Under the pieces are notes generated by a model. The model ran no database searches, was not told where the DNA came from, and was given only the letters and a program-made list of their open reading frames with translations. Source: Ruminococcus sp. (GTDB lineage: Bacteria > Bacillota > Clostridia > Oscillospirales > Ruminococcaceae). From it: a stretch of 22,402 bases of DNA. Of this stretch, positions 6,835 through 13,737 are shown piece by piece; the stretch's first letter is position 1, and every line of letters starts with the position of its first letter. A program made the translations under genes and the position numbers. Location: positions 1 to 22,402 of the forward strand of contig JAMPAO010000040.1 of NCBI GenBank assembly GCA_023667165.1, read 5' to 3'.

Positions 6835-8010
6835 TTATGCTTTGCTCAAAAAACGCTTATAACTCAGATCAATGGCAAACGCTCCCAACGGCGCGGTTAA
6901 AAGAATAGAAATGACCGATACCGTAAGCACCGTTTCGCCGCAGGAAAGTCCCATGGCAAGTGGCAGACCTCCGATAGCCGCCTGAACGGTTGCTTTGGGC
7001 GTATATGCCAGCATACAGAAGATCTTCTCCTTGATGTTGAGCTTCGTTCCCGCAGTGCAAAGGAACACCCCCGCCATTCGGAATACCAATACCCCGAAAA
7101 TAAGCATGACCGAGGATATCCCCGCAGTCCTTAGACTGCCGGCCGCTGCCGAAGCGCCTACCAATACGAACAGAAATATTTCCGACGGTATCCACAGCTT
7201 GTCAAATACCGATGAAAGCTCCTTTGCATTTTCTCCGGAGCTTCTTTTTATCTGCGTTCCCGCCGCCATTATCGCTATAAGTCCCGCAAAAGGTATGACG
7301 GACTGAATTTCTCCGAGCCGATCCAAAACAAAGCTCACGGATAATATCAGCATGACCTGCGCCTCCGTGCCGATACGGAATTTTCCGAAAAATGCCTGCA
7401 TTAAAAATCCTGCGGCAAGTCCCGCCGCTATCCCGGCGATCACGGAAACAGGGATATTTACAAAAGCCTCGGGAGATATGCTCTCTCCCCGTGCAAGTCC
7501 CGTAAACGAAGTGAACATCACAATTACGAATACATCGTCAACGGACGCTCCCGCAAGTATCATTTGAGGTATCCCCTTTTCCGTTCCGTAGCCGCCGTCT
7601 ATTAAATTTATCATTCTCGGAACGATCACCGCGGGCGATACCGCGCCGATCACCGCCCCCAGTACGGCGGCGTCGGCAAGCGAGATCCCCAGCATTCTCG
7701 GTGCAAGGACGAGCATTCCGATAATTTCAAAGCAGGCGGGAACAAAGCACATCATCACGGCAGGTCTGCCGACCCTTTTAAGATCTCCGATATCCAGCTT
7801 CAGTCCCGCCCTTATGAGAATTATAATAAGGGCGATCCGCCTTATATCGGAGGATATTCTCAGAATACCGCTGTCTATCAGGTCAAGACCGCAGGGTCCT
7901 ATGAGCATACCGGCTATTATCATTCCGAACAGAGCGGGAAAACGCGCCTTTTTGCACAGCTCTCCGAGCAGCAGTCCCGAAAATATTATCAGCGAAATAC
8001 TTATCAGCAT
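6835..8010 (-). CDS. Cation:proton antiporter, CPA2 type
   Basis: Integral membrane exchanger of the Na_H_Exchanger family, expected to swap Na+ or K+ for H+ across the cytoplasmic membrane. The 391-residue product is almost wholly hydrophobic with about 11-12 membrane segments. It opens ISLIIFSGLLLGELCKKARFPALFGMIIAGMLIGP, which is the conserved first pair of helices in this family (quoted in two parts: residues 4-19 and 20-38). It has the usual ASVDDVFVIV aspartate pair in the core (about 154-163). There is no C-terminal TrkA-N/C domain, so it is a short single-domain form. The ATG has GGAGG at ideal spacing. It is transcribed alone behind a structured leader containing a terminator (8031-8131), which implies regulated read-through. 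Which ion it moves cannot be decided from sequence. Confidence 0.88.
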   Translation of the reverse strand: MLISISLIIFSGLLLGELCKKARFPALFGMIIAGMLIGPCGLDLIDSGILRISSDIRRIALIIILIRAGLKLDIGDLKRVGRPAVMMCFVPACFEIIGMLVLAPRMLGISLADAAVLGAVIGAVSPAVIVPRMINLIDGGYGTEKGIPQMILAGASVDDVFVIVMFTSFTGLARGESISPEAFVNIPVSVIAGIAAGLAAGFLMQAFFGKFRIGTEAQVMLILSVSFVLDRLGEIQSVIPFAGLIAIMAAGTQIKRSSGENAKELSSVFDKLWIPSEIFLFVLVGASAAAGSLRTAGISSVMLIFGVLVFRMAGVFLCTAGTKLNIKEKIFCMLAYTPKATVQAAIGGLPLAMGLSCGETVLTVSVISILLTAPLGAFAIDLSYKRFLSKA

Positions 8011-8030
8011 AATAATTCCTCCATATAACG

Positions 8031-8079
8031 CAAAAAAGCCGACAGCTCCTGCGTTTGATGATCGCAGAAGTCGTCAGCT
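8031..8079 (-). terminator. Intrinsic terminator inside the antiporter leader
   Basis: Minus-strand arms 8079-8063 and 8053-8037 pair over 17 positions with one mismatch and a few wobbles, loop of 9, followed by six T (plus 8032-8037). The SD (8018-8022) and ATG lie only about 20 bp further on, with no room for a promoter between. Any transcript of the antiporter must therefore pass this terminator. Confidence 0.85.
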
Positions 8080-8131
8080 TGAATCCAAGCGGTTTAAGAT
8101 GTTTTGCCATCTACGGGAGAACCTCATTCCC
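8080..8131 (-). ncRNA. Candidate cis-regulatory RNA (riboswitch-like) of the antiporter
   Basis: Between the predicted transcription start (near 8132) and the terminator, the minus strand can form: GGGA (8131-8128) with TCCC (8118-8115); GGTT (8123-8120) with AACC (8094-8091), enclosing hairpin AGATG/CATCT (8112-8097); and hairpin GCTTG-GATT-CAAGC (8090-8077). The last overlaps the terminator's left arm by three bases, so it could compete with it. I do not recognise the class. An ion-sensing aptamer would fit the gene, but this is inference. Confidence 0.5.
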
Positions 8132-8138
8132 ATATTAT

Positions 8139-8167
8139 ATTTTATCATTTACGGAAACGATTTTCAA
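8139..8167 (-). promoter_or_regulatory. Probable promoter of the antiporter gene
   Basis: Minus strand TTGAAA (plus 8162-8167), 17 bp, TAAAAT (plus 8139-8144); an overlapping TATAAT (8134-8139) is an alternative -10. The start point near 8132 leaves a leader of about 120 nt. Confidence 0.6.
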
Positions 8168-8205
8168 TCGGTTTGCAAAATTTTACAATTTACCTGCTGT
8201 TCCGA

Positions 8206-8230
8206 CATAATATTTTTACAAAATATTATG
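8206..8230. repeat. AT-rich palindrome over the DUF1294 stop codon
   Basis: Perfect 11-bp inverted repeat (CATAATATTTT, 3-base loop) spanning the end of the DUF1294 gene. It is too AT-rich to be a strong terminator, but it may weaken read-through from the operon into the antiporter leader. Confidence 0.45.
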
Positions 8231-8497
8231 ATATTTCAAATACACTACACCTGCAATGGCAGCCGACTGCGCCCCCATTATCAGCGGAAGACCTATCATA
8301 AACCGCTTATGCAGTGTCTTGTGGCGTATCAGCCGCATAGCAGCGTACATAGCGGGAGATCCGCCCAGTATTGCCGCGGCAAAAAGCCTCTTTTCGGGAA
8401 TGCGGCTCCCTCCCTTGACCGCCCTCCTCTTATCGTAAACGGTAAGGCAAAGAGAGTAAAAATTCATTATCAGAAAATATATAAGTATATACTTCAT
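8216..8497 (-). CDS. DUF1294 family small membrane protein
   Basis: A 93-residue membrane protein with the DUF1294 pattern: an N-terminal membrane helix (about 3-17), then YDKRRA, RIPEKRLFAAAILGG, and a final RHKTLHKRFMIGLPLIMG block leading into the last helix. Function of the family is not established. The start codon overlaps the stop of the LRR gene (ATGA), so the two are translationally coupled. It is the last gene of the six-gene operon that starts at 10725. Confidence 0.85.
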   Translation of the reverse strand: MKYILIYFLIMNFYSLCLTVYDKRRAVKGGSRIPEKRLFAAAILGGSPAMYAAMRLIRHKTLHKRFMIGLPLIMGAQSAAIAGVVYLKYHNIL

Positions 8498-9204
8498 TCC
8501 CCATTATCCGCCATTCCTGCAAGCTCCGCGCTGTCCGCAATGATCTTCACCATACCGCTTGCGTCCTTTCCGTGAAACGTCACATCGCCGCTGTCGGCAA
8601 GTATCCTTGCCGTTTCGGGATCGTTTCTGATGTTTTCTGTATCGAAGTAAACGTCACTAAGTCCTTTCATATAAAGAATGGGTGACAGATCCTCTGCGGG
8701 TATGCCGGAAATATTAAGGATCTCCAGAGAATCCATTTCCGTCAGAGGGGAGATGTCCGATACTTTTGTTTCCCCGATATCAAGGCTTGTAAGGGACATT
8801 CCTTTAAGGCAGGAAATATCCGTCACGCCGCAGCCGGACACGTCAAGCTCGCGCAGGACGGGAATCGCCGCAGCAAAGGAAACGTCCTCTACCTTGGTAC
8901 AGTCGGGGTAGATCTCCTCCGTCATTGAACGCACCTCGCTCTTGGCGCTTTCATCCGCCGCTCTTATAAGCTCTTCTGTGTAAGAGGACACTTTCAGCTT
9001 TTCAAGTCTGGTGAAACGGTGCATATTTTCCAAGCCGTCCTCCGTCATAAGGATAAGGCTAAGCTCTCTTTCTCCCGTGCTGTAAATGCCGCCGTCGATC
9101 GTTACCGTGCCGCTCTCGGCTTTTTCCATGACGAAATTCACCGCCCCGAAAAGCAGCAGCAGCGCGGCCAGTATCAACGCGGCTTCGATCGCCCGCTTTT
9201 TCAA
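8494..9204 (-). CDS. Membrane-anchored leucine-rich repeat protein
   Basis: A 236-residue protein with one N-terminal membrane segment (about 5-25, ALILAALLLLFGAVNF) acting as a signal anchor. An extracellular region follows with internalin-like leucine-rich repeats between about 110 and 190 (LRELDVSGCGVTDISCLKG, LTSLDIGETKVSDISPLTE, LEILNISG). The repeats form a protein-interaction surface in this family; the partner is unknown. I take the TTG at 9202-9204 as start: it is followed by KKR and a hydrophobic stretch and has AAGGGA nine bases ahead, with no ATG nearby in frame. It begins 13 bp after the preceding gene. Confidence 0.75.
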   Translation of the reverse strand: MKKRAIEAALILAALLLLFGAVNFVMEKAESGTVTIDGGIYSTGERELSLILMTEDGLENMHRFTRLEKLKVSSYTEELIRAADESAKSEVRSMTEEIYPDCTKVEDVSFAAAIPVLRELDVSGCGVTDISCLKGMSLTSLDIGETKVSDISPLTEMDSLEILNISGIPAEDLSPILYMKGLSDVYFDTENIRNDPETARILADSGDVTFHGKDASGMVKIIADSAELAGMADNGE

Positions 9205-9217
9205 ATCAATCAGTCCC

Positions 9218-9508
9218 TTATCTGAAAAAAATACTGCTGTCGGAAAAATCGTCCTTTTCCATCTCTTCCCGTTGGACGCGCAGCTCTTCCGCTCTTTGGA
9301 ATATCTCCCTTTTCCGTCTGCGGTCGGTAACGCTCATGGCGATAAGCAGCAGTGCAAACACTGTCAGTACGCACAGATCGGCGGTATCGGCAGAAAATTT
9401 CTCCTTGAATATCCACATAGCGATGACCGAGGCAGCAAATATCCCCGCCGCCGCGTCGCCGATAATGTTTTTTTGCAGCTTTGGCTTGTATGGCTCGTGG
9501 GGTTTCAT
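9218..9508 (-). CDS. Small two-helix membrane protein, unknown
   Basis: I do not recognise this 96-residue protein. It starts MKPHEPYKPK, has two likely membrane segments (about residues 18-30 and 42-57) and a charged, coiled-coil-like tail rich in R and E ending SSIFFR. A longer frame reaches 9610, but that would overlap the upstream gene; the ATG at 9506-9508 has an AAAGGA site at 9 bases and is preferred. It lies 25 bp after the 88-residue gene and 13 bp before the LRR gene, in one operon. Confidence 0.6.
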   Translation of the reverse strand: MKPHEPYKPKLQKNIIGDAAAGIFAASVIAMWIFKEKFSADTADLCVLTVFALLLIAMSVTDRRRKREIFQRAEELRVQREEMEKDDFSDSSIFFR

Positions 9509-9533
9509 TGCTTCATATCCTTTCTTTTGCGGC

Positions 9534-9800
9534 TCATCTTGCTCCGTCCATATAAGCGCCGTACGCCTGCGATTCGATCTCGTCGGGATCCACGCTTCGG
9601 TATTCGTCAATCGTATCGCATAATCGCCTGTCGTAATGAATGCCGATAAAGTTCTTCTTCCCCTCGGTACGGTAATCGCCGTTTATATGCACCCGTTTAT
9701 CGGAGCCGATATATATAATGTAATCTACTCCGCCGAACCCCGCCGTCCGCCCTTTTTTGATAATATCGGCGGCGGATATTTCCTTGAAATATTCATTCAT
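9534..9800 (-). CDS. Hypothetical protein, 88 residues
   Basis: Soluble, charged, with no membrane segment. The order is a short helix-like N-terminus (MNEYFKEISAADIIKKG), a likely beta core (GGVDYIIYIGSDKRVHINGDY) and an acidic end (YRSVDPDEIESQAYGAYMDGAR). I do not recognise the family and give no function. The start ATG overlaps the stop of the TIGR04076 gene by 8 bases, a sign of coupled translation and of a genuine gene. Confidence 0.65.
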   Translation of the reverse strand: MNEYFKEISAADIIKKGRTAGFGGVDYIIYIGSDKRVHINGDYRTEGKKNFIGIHYDRRLCDTIDEYRSVDPDEIESQAYGAYMDGAR

Positions 9801-10185
9801 AGTCTATTCTCTCTATCTTGAAAATTACGGGGCGTGTGCCGTCGGAGCAGCAGGTTATCATGGTATTCTCCTCTTTCATCCAGCCTTTCATAATGGAGCC
9901 GCCCTGAAGTCCCGTATAGATATAACGGGCAATGGCGTCCCACGCTTCCGAGCAGTGAGGTATTTTCGGACCTCCCGCCGTTTTGTCGGGATCGCCGTCT
10001 GTTTTTACCAGAGTGTTCAGACCCATATGCCAGAAATCGTCCCTGTCCCCGTCCCTCTCAAAAATGAACACATCGCCCACGCTGTAACAGGGGCACGCTC
10101 CCGAATTCGGGTCGGCGCAGTATTCCCTTTGCAATTCCGGATACAGCTTTTTATCAATGACCGTGACCTTTACCTTATGCTTCAT
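9793..10185 (-). CDS. TIGR04076 family protein
   Basis: A 130-residue protein matching the pattern of the TIGR04076 family as I remember it: VKVTVIDKKLYPELQREY, a CADPNSGACPCYSVGDVFIFERD block with three cysteines, then CSEAWDAIARYIYTGLQGG and CCSDGTRPVIFKIERI. The cysteine-rich pattern is conserved in the family and may bind metal; the role is unknown. GGAGG precedes the ATG, 12 bp after the nitroreductase stop. Association with nitroreductase genes supports a redox-related role, but only by context. Confidence 0.8.
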   Translation of the reverse strand: MKHKVKVTVIDKKLYPELQREYCADPNSGACPCYSVGDVFIFERDGDRDDFWHMGLNTLVKTDGDPDKTAGGPKIPHCSEAWDAIARYIYTGLQGGSIMKGWMKEENTMITCCSDGTRPVIFKIERIDYE

Positions 10186-10197
10186 GGGATCGCCTCC

Positions 10198-10725
10198 TTA
10201 TTCAACGTAAAATACTCTGTTTTCTTTTCTCGGAGCGGCTTCGGGCAATTCCTCCGCAGGATATCCCAGAATACAGTGGCCGATACCCTCGTATTCGCCG
10301 TCAATGCCCAGCTCTTTCAGCAAATCTTTATACTCCTGCGTTTCAAATTCTTCCTTTGCTCTGTGTATCCAGCAGCTCCCTACGCCTAAGGAATGAGCCG
10401 CAAGCATAAGGTTTCCCATAACCAGGCTGCCGTCGTACACACTTGTGGACACGCTCGTATCTCCGAGGACAATAAGTACTGCGGGCGCGCCGAAAAACGG
10501 ATCGAAACCCTCCTGCCAGCCGCCGATCCTGCGGTTGGCTTCGGATAATCTGCCGCGCAGCTCCCTGTCAGTCACGGCAATGATGACTGCCGCCTGCCTG
10601 CCCATACCGCTTGCGGCGTAAAGACCCGCTTCTATGATACTGTTCAGCGTTTCGCGAGATATGGGATCCTGCTTGAAATTACGGCAGCTTCTGCGCGTGA
10701 CCATATCTTTTATTGTTTGGTTCAT
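10198..10725 (-). CDS. Nitroreductase family flavoprotein
   Basis: FMN-dependent NAD(P)H oxidoreductase fold; natural substrate unknown. The 175-residue product has the N-terminal FMN-phosphate contact RRSCRNFKQDPIS (11-23), an AGLYAASGMGRQ segment (about 33-44), and the C-terminal GVGSCWIHRA and ILGYPAEELP blocks typical of the family, which usually works as a dimer. GGGAGG precedes the ATG. It is the first gene of a six-gene operon reaching 8216, driven by the promoter at 10768-10796. Confidence 0.9.
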   Translation of the reverse strand: MNQTIKDMVTRRSCRNFKQDPISRETLNSIIEAGLYAASGMGRQAAVIIAVTDRELRGRLSEANRRIGGWQEGFDPFFGAPAVLIVLGDTSVSTSVYDGSLVMGNLMLAAHSLGVGSCWIHRAKEEFETQEYKDLLKELGIDGEYEGIGHCILGYPAEELPEAAPRKENRVFYVE

Positions 10726-10767
10726 TGATTTTTCCTCCCGTTATTTGATTATTTGCCCGATAAATAA

Positions 10768-10796
10768 ATTATACCGCAAAACGCCGATAAAGTCAA
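10768..10796 (-). promoter_or_regulatory. SigA promoter of the nitroreductase operon
   Basis: Minus strand TTGACT (plus 10791-10796), 17 bp, TATAAT (plus 10768-10773), about 45 bp before the start codon. Confidence 0.82.
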
Positions 10797-10897
10797 GGAA
10801 GAAAAATATGCGCAGAACGCGGCGTTAATTCCAATTTGCCTGCTGCCGCACTGCGCGTCCCTGCAAGCATATCGCACGGAATACGTCGAGCAAACCG

Positions 10898-10936
10898 AAA
10901 AAACAAAGCAAGGAGCGATCATTCTCCTTGCTTTGT
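10898..10936 (-). terminator. Intrinsic terminator of the ABC transporter operon
   Basis: A 13-bp perfect stem (10903-10915 and 10924-10936; ACAAAGCAAGGAG) with an 8-base loop. On the minus strand it continues into six T. It lies 15 bp past the permease stop. Confidence 0.92.
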
Positions 10937-10951
10937 CTTTTACTGCGCTTT

Positions 10952-12301
10952 TTATTTAACTCTCTTCCGCTTTTTTCCGCCCATTGGCTCCCGATTCCTG
11001 CCTTTTGCGGGCAGATGCATGGTAAACAGCAGATCTGTCGTGAATATCCTCACCGCCGCATACATACATACCGCAAAGAAAATTATCTGATAAACAAGTC
11101 CGCCCCATACTGCCGCCATGTTGCCGAACATCATATTATTCATTGCCGAAAACGTGTGAGTAAAGGGTATTATATACATTACTGCCCTGGGAATCGCAGG
11201 CAGCGAGCCTACGTCTGCGAACATGGTGACAAAGAAAGGTATCATCGTAATTATCATCACGGGCATTACAAGCGTCTGCACCGATTTTACGTCGGTCGCC
11301 ATCGCACCCAGTATCATGGATACGGAAAGTCCTATGGCAATGGTCAGGAACAGCTCTATGCCGAATATCACCACGTCCCCTGCCGAGAGAGTAAGTCCCA
11401 GTGAGGACAATGCCTGCGCAACGGTCATGCCGCCGTCCGCTTCTGCCGACTGCGAAGCCATTTCCGTTACGCTGCCCATCATTCCCTGCATATAGAATAT
11501 CATTCCGATCATGGTAGCCGCAGCGTTGAGCAGCGCCACTATCAGCGAAGCCGCCATCTTTGACAAAAGCACCGATACCCTTGATACGGGCGCGGACAGA
11601 AGCGTTTCAAGGGTCTTGTCTATCTTCTCCGTGGAAATGGCGGTCATTATCATCTGAGAAGCCATCAGCACCAGAAAGAACACCACCATGGGAGCTATCA
11701 TAAACTGGTTCATCAGCACCGCTGCCACGTCCTCCGCAGACACGGGCGCCGTTTTGCCGTTGGAAGCCGTATATTCCGAAATAACAACAGGCTCGTCCAT
11801 AAGCGCCGTCTGCTCCTCATTCAAACCGAATCTCTCATTGGATATGTGATCCGAAACGTAATTTTTTACAGCCCACACAAGGTCGGAGCCGGAAAGACTT
11901 GATACCGACGAGGCAAGTCCGCCCTTATCCATAAGACTGTACAGCTCCACCTCAGGCGCTGTTTCTCCGTTTTCCGCCGTATCACCGAAACCCTCGGGTA
12001 TTACCACAATATTGGCGATCTCAAGGCGTTTTAGCTCGTTGTAGGCGTCCTCCGTGTTAAATCCGTCAATTAGCGTCGGTTCTGCCCCGTAATCCGGCAG
12101 GGCAGCCAGCATTTTTTCGGTAAATTCCGAACTGTCCTTGTTTGCAATGTTGACCTGAGTGCTGTTGAACGCCTCCTCCATTGCTCCGCCCATGGTCTGT
12201 CCCATGATTATCAGCAGAAAGCAGGTAAAGAGCATGGCAATGACCGACTGCGGAGTAAGCAGCTCGCCAAGCTCCTTTTTCAGCAGATTACCGAATTTCA
12301 T
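10952..12301 (-). CDS. ABC-2 type transporter permease (NatB-like)
   Basis: Membrane half of an ABC exporter. The 449 residues show the NatB/YhaP layout: a first membrane helix (about 17-35), a large extracytoplasmic domain (about 36-195), then roughly five helices from AAVLMNQFMIAPMVVFFLVLM onward (given here as residues 188-208), with the cytoplasmic EKIDKTLETLLSAPVSR loop typical of ABC-2 permeases. It ends in a basic tail (GKKRKRVK). The start overlaps the ATPase gene by 14 bp. Family members export Na+ or peptides; substrate here is not decidable. Confidence 0.88.
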   Translation of the reverse strand: MKFGNLLKKELGELLTPQSVIAMLFTCFLLIIMGQTMGGAMEEAFNSTQVNIANKDSSEFTEKMLAALPDYGAEPTLIDGFNTEDAYNELKRLEIANIVVIPEGFGDTAENGETAPEVELYSLMDKGGLASSVSSLSGSDLVWAVKNYVSDHISNERFGLNEEQTALMDEPVVISEYTASNGKTAPVSAEDVAAVLMNQFMIAPMVVFFLVLMASQMIMTAISTEKIDKTLETLLSAPVSRVSVLLSKMAASLIVALLNAAATMIGMIFYMQGMMGSVTEMASQSAEADGGMTVAQALSSLGLTLSAGDVVIFGIELFLTIAIGLSVSMILGAMATDVKSVQTLVMPVMIITMIPFFVTMFADVGSLPAIPRAVMYIIPFTHTFSAMNNMMFGNMAAVWGGLVYQIIFFAVCMYAAVRIFTTDLLFTMHLPAKGRNREPMGGKKRKRVK

Positions 12302-13031
12302 CGTCGTTCACCACCCTTTCAAATACTTCCTCCAGATTGGCGGCATTGTAACGCTCCTTTAATTCCTCTATGCTTCCCGTTACCATAAGCTTGCCATGGG
12401 AAATTATCCCCACTCTGTCGGAAACGAACTCTATTTCAAGCATATTGTGAGAGGACAGGAGAAAGCTCATGCCCTCCTCCTTTGACAGCCGCTTGATGGT
12501 CTTGCGGATATCGAGGGCGTTGATAACGTCCAGTCCGGAGGTCGCCTCGTCCAGTATGGCAAGACGGGGGCGCGTCATGACCGCGCGGGACAGCAGCAGC
12601 TTTCTTATCATTCCCCGCGAATAGCCGCTGATCTTTTCCTCCAGCCTGTCCCCCAGTCCGCACATATCCACCGCACGCCTGACATACTTCTCGATCTCCG
12701 CGCTGTCCGAGGAAAAAAGTCCCGCCATGAAATACAGGTAATTTATCCCCGTCATTGTCTTGTAAGCGCCCGCCTCGTCGGGGAGATATGTAATAGCCGC
12801 CCTTACCTTGTCCGGCTCGGAAACAATGCTGTGTCCGTCCACAAAAGCGTCCCCGCTTGTGGGATTGATAAGGGTGGATATCATTCTTATGGTAGTGGTT
12901 TTTCCTGCGCCGTTAGGACCGATAAGCGCGAATATCTCCCCCTCGTTTACCGTAAAATTTATGCTGTCCACGGCGGCTGCGCCCTTTTTATAATATTTTG
13001 TCAGATTCTCAGCCTTAAGCACGTCGCTCAA
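12288..13031 (-). CDS. ABC transporter ATP-binding protein (NatA-like)
   Basis: ATPase partner of the permease. The 247-residue protein has Walker A GPNGAGKT (38-45), a signature motif in the non-canonical form SGYSRG (135-140) common in NatA/CcmA-type ATPases, Walker B LAILDE (157-162) and the switch histidine H195 in SSHNM. The reading frame opens with TTG at 13029-13031, nine bases after GGGAGG; the next residues (SDVLKAENLTKYYKKG) match the expected N-terminus, so TTG is taken as start. It is divergent from the Xre gene at 13283, whose operator-like palindromes lie between the two promoter regions. Confidence 0.92.
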   Translation of the reverse strand: MSDVLKAENLTKYYKKGAAAVDSINFTVNEGEIFALIGPNGAGKTTTIRMISTLINPTSGDAFVDGHSIVSEPDKVRAAITYLPDEAGAYKTMTGINYLYFMAGLFSSDSAEIEKYVRRAVDMCGLGDRLEEKISGYSRGMIRKLLLSRAVMTRPRLAILDEATSGLDVINALDIRKTIKRLSKEEGMSFLLSSHNMLEIEFVSDRVGIISHGKLMVTGSIEELKERYNAANLEEVFERVVNDDEIR

Positions 13032-13088
13032 AACAGATCCCTCCCAATTATGCGGTTTTCCGCCGCAATTGATATAGATATATTTATT

Positions 13089-13116
13089 ATTATAACATAT
13101 CTGCGCGTAATTGCAA
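13089..13116 (-). promoter_or_regulatory. Extended -10 promoter of the ABC transporter operon
   Basis: Minus strand TTGCAA (plus 13111-13116), 16 bp, TGT-TATAAT (plus 13089-13094 for the hexamer). About 57 bp before the TTG start. Confidence 0.7.
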
Positions 13117-13208
13117 TATTAAAAAAATGCTTTTTCGGGAAAATTTTTCTTTTTTTGCAAAATCAAAGGGATATTGCATATTGCTTTCCTTCTCTTCCAT
13201 TAGATTAT

Positions 13209-13257
13209 ATCCTACGTTTTGTAGGATTTCAAGAGTATATCCTACATTTTGTAGTAT
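13209..13257. promoter_or_regulatory. Tandem operator-like palindromes before the Xre gene
   Basis: Two copies of ATCCTAC-nTTTT-GTAGGAT: a perfect 7+5+7 dyad at 13209-13227 and a one-mismatch copy at 13239-13257. The centers are 30 bp apart (about three helical turns), so both face the same side of DNA. A possible promoter (TTGTAG 13219, TACATT 13243) would be overlapped by both. Likely binding site of the adjacent regulator. Confidence 0.75.
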
Positions 13258-13282
13258 TATACAAATATAGAGGTGAAATAAT

Positions 13283-13522
13283 ATGGATTATCGTCATATA
13301 TTCCGTGATTTGCGGATAGACCGCGACCTAAAGCAGAGCGACATAGCCGAAATATGCGGCGTATCGGACGCGGCGGTGGGGCATTGGGAAAATCTCAAGC
13401 GCGATATGCGAATTGACTGCATCGTAAAGCTGTGCAGATTTTACGGCGTTTCCTCGGATTATGTACTGGGATTGAGCGAACGGAAGCAGGAAACGGGATC
13501 CAATTATAAGGAAGATCCGTAA
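13283..13522 (+). CDS. Xre/Cro family helix-turn-helix regulator
   Basis: A 79-residue, single-domain DNA-binding protein. The HTH_3 fold covers about residues 6-65: helix 2-turn-helix 3 reads LKQSDIAEICGVSDAAVGHWE, given as residues 16-36, and the SSDYVLGLSE end is the standard closing motif. The ATG is preceded by AGAGGTG. There is no sensor domain, so it is probably a simple repressor. Autoregulation through the tandem palindromes 26-74 bp upstream is likely, and control of the divergent ABC transporter is possible from geometry but untested. Confidence 0.9.
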   Translation: MDYRHIFRDLRIDRDLKQSDIAEICGVSDAAVGHWENLKRDMRIDCIVKLCRFYGVSSDYVLGLSERKQETGSNYKEDP

Positions 13523-13536
13523 ATTTTCGGAGAACG

Positions 13537-13615
13537 CTTTGGCTGCAGCGTGTTCAAATAAGGCAGTTGTGCGCCGCAGTTTACATGAACACGCCCCGAC
13601 AAACCAAATGCAGCA
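13537..13615. repeat. Nested inverted repeats downstream of the Xre gene
   Basis: A 9-bp perfect stem GCGTGTTCA/TGAACACGC (13548-13556, 13586-13594). Outside it, GCTGCA and TGCAGC, and TTTGG and CCAAA, can pair further. There is no T run. It may be a folded RNA 3' end or the remains of a mobile repeat. Confidence 0.35.
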
Positions 13616-13620
13616 TAACA

Positions 13621-13648
13621 AAAGCGGCTAAGACAGCTTAGCCGCTTT
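13621..13648. terminator. Hairpin between convergent genes, probably bidirectional
   Basis: Perfect 12-bp stem AAAGCGGCTAAG (13621-13632 and 13637-13648), loop ACAG, A-rich on one side and T-rich on the other. It separates the Xre gene (plus) from the surface-protein gene (minus) and can serve both. Confidence 0.75.
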
Positions 13649-13658
13649 ATATGAGCAT

Positions 13659-13737
13659 TTTCAAAGCTATGCTTTCAACAAGCAAAAAGGGTGCTGCGCA
13701 CGCCGTATTCAGCGAGGGACATCTCCCTGCGGTTATA
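13659..13737 (-). repeat. Four-hairpin dispersed element, copy C (79-bp deletion derivative)
   Basis: On the minus strand it keeps the element's start TATAACCGCAG and end GCTTTGAAA, and the third and fourth hairpin regions, but lacks most of hairpin 1 and half of hairpin 2. It abuts the TGA stop of the surface-protein gene exactly (stop 13738-13740, element from 13737) and runs in that gene's direction. Confidence 0.85.

Noticed and set aside
7883..8110. Upstream reading frame (starts MAKHLKPLGF) in the antiporter leader as a leader peptide
   Set aside because: It overlaps the terminator and runs deep into the antiporter gene in another frame; the ribosome binding site is poorly placed. The folded RNA explanation is preferred.
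9509..9610. N-terminal extension of the 96-residue membrane protein
   Set aside because: Would overlap the 88-residue gene by 77 bp and lacks a ribosome binding site; the internal ATG at 9508 has one.
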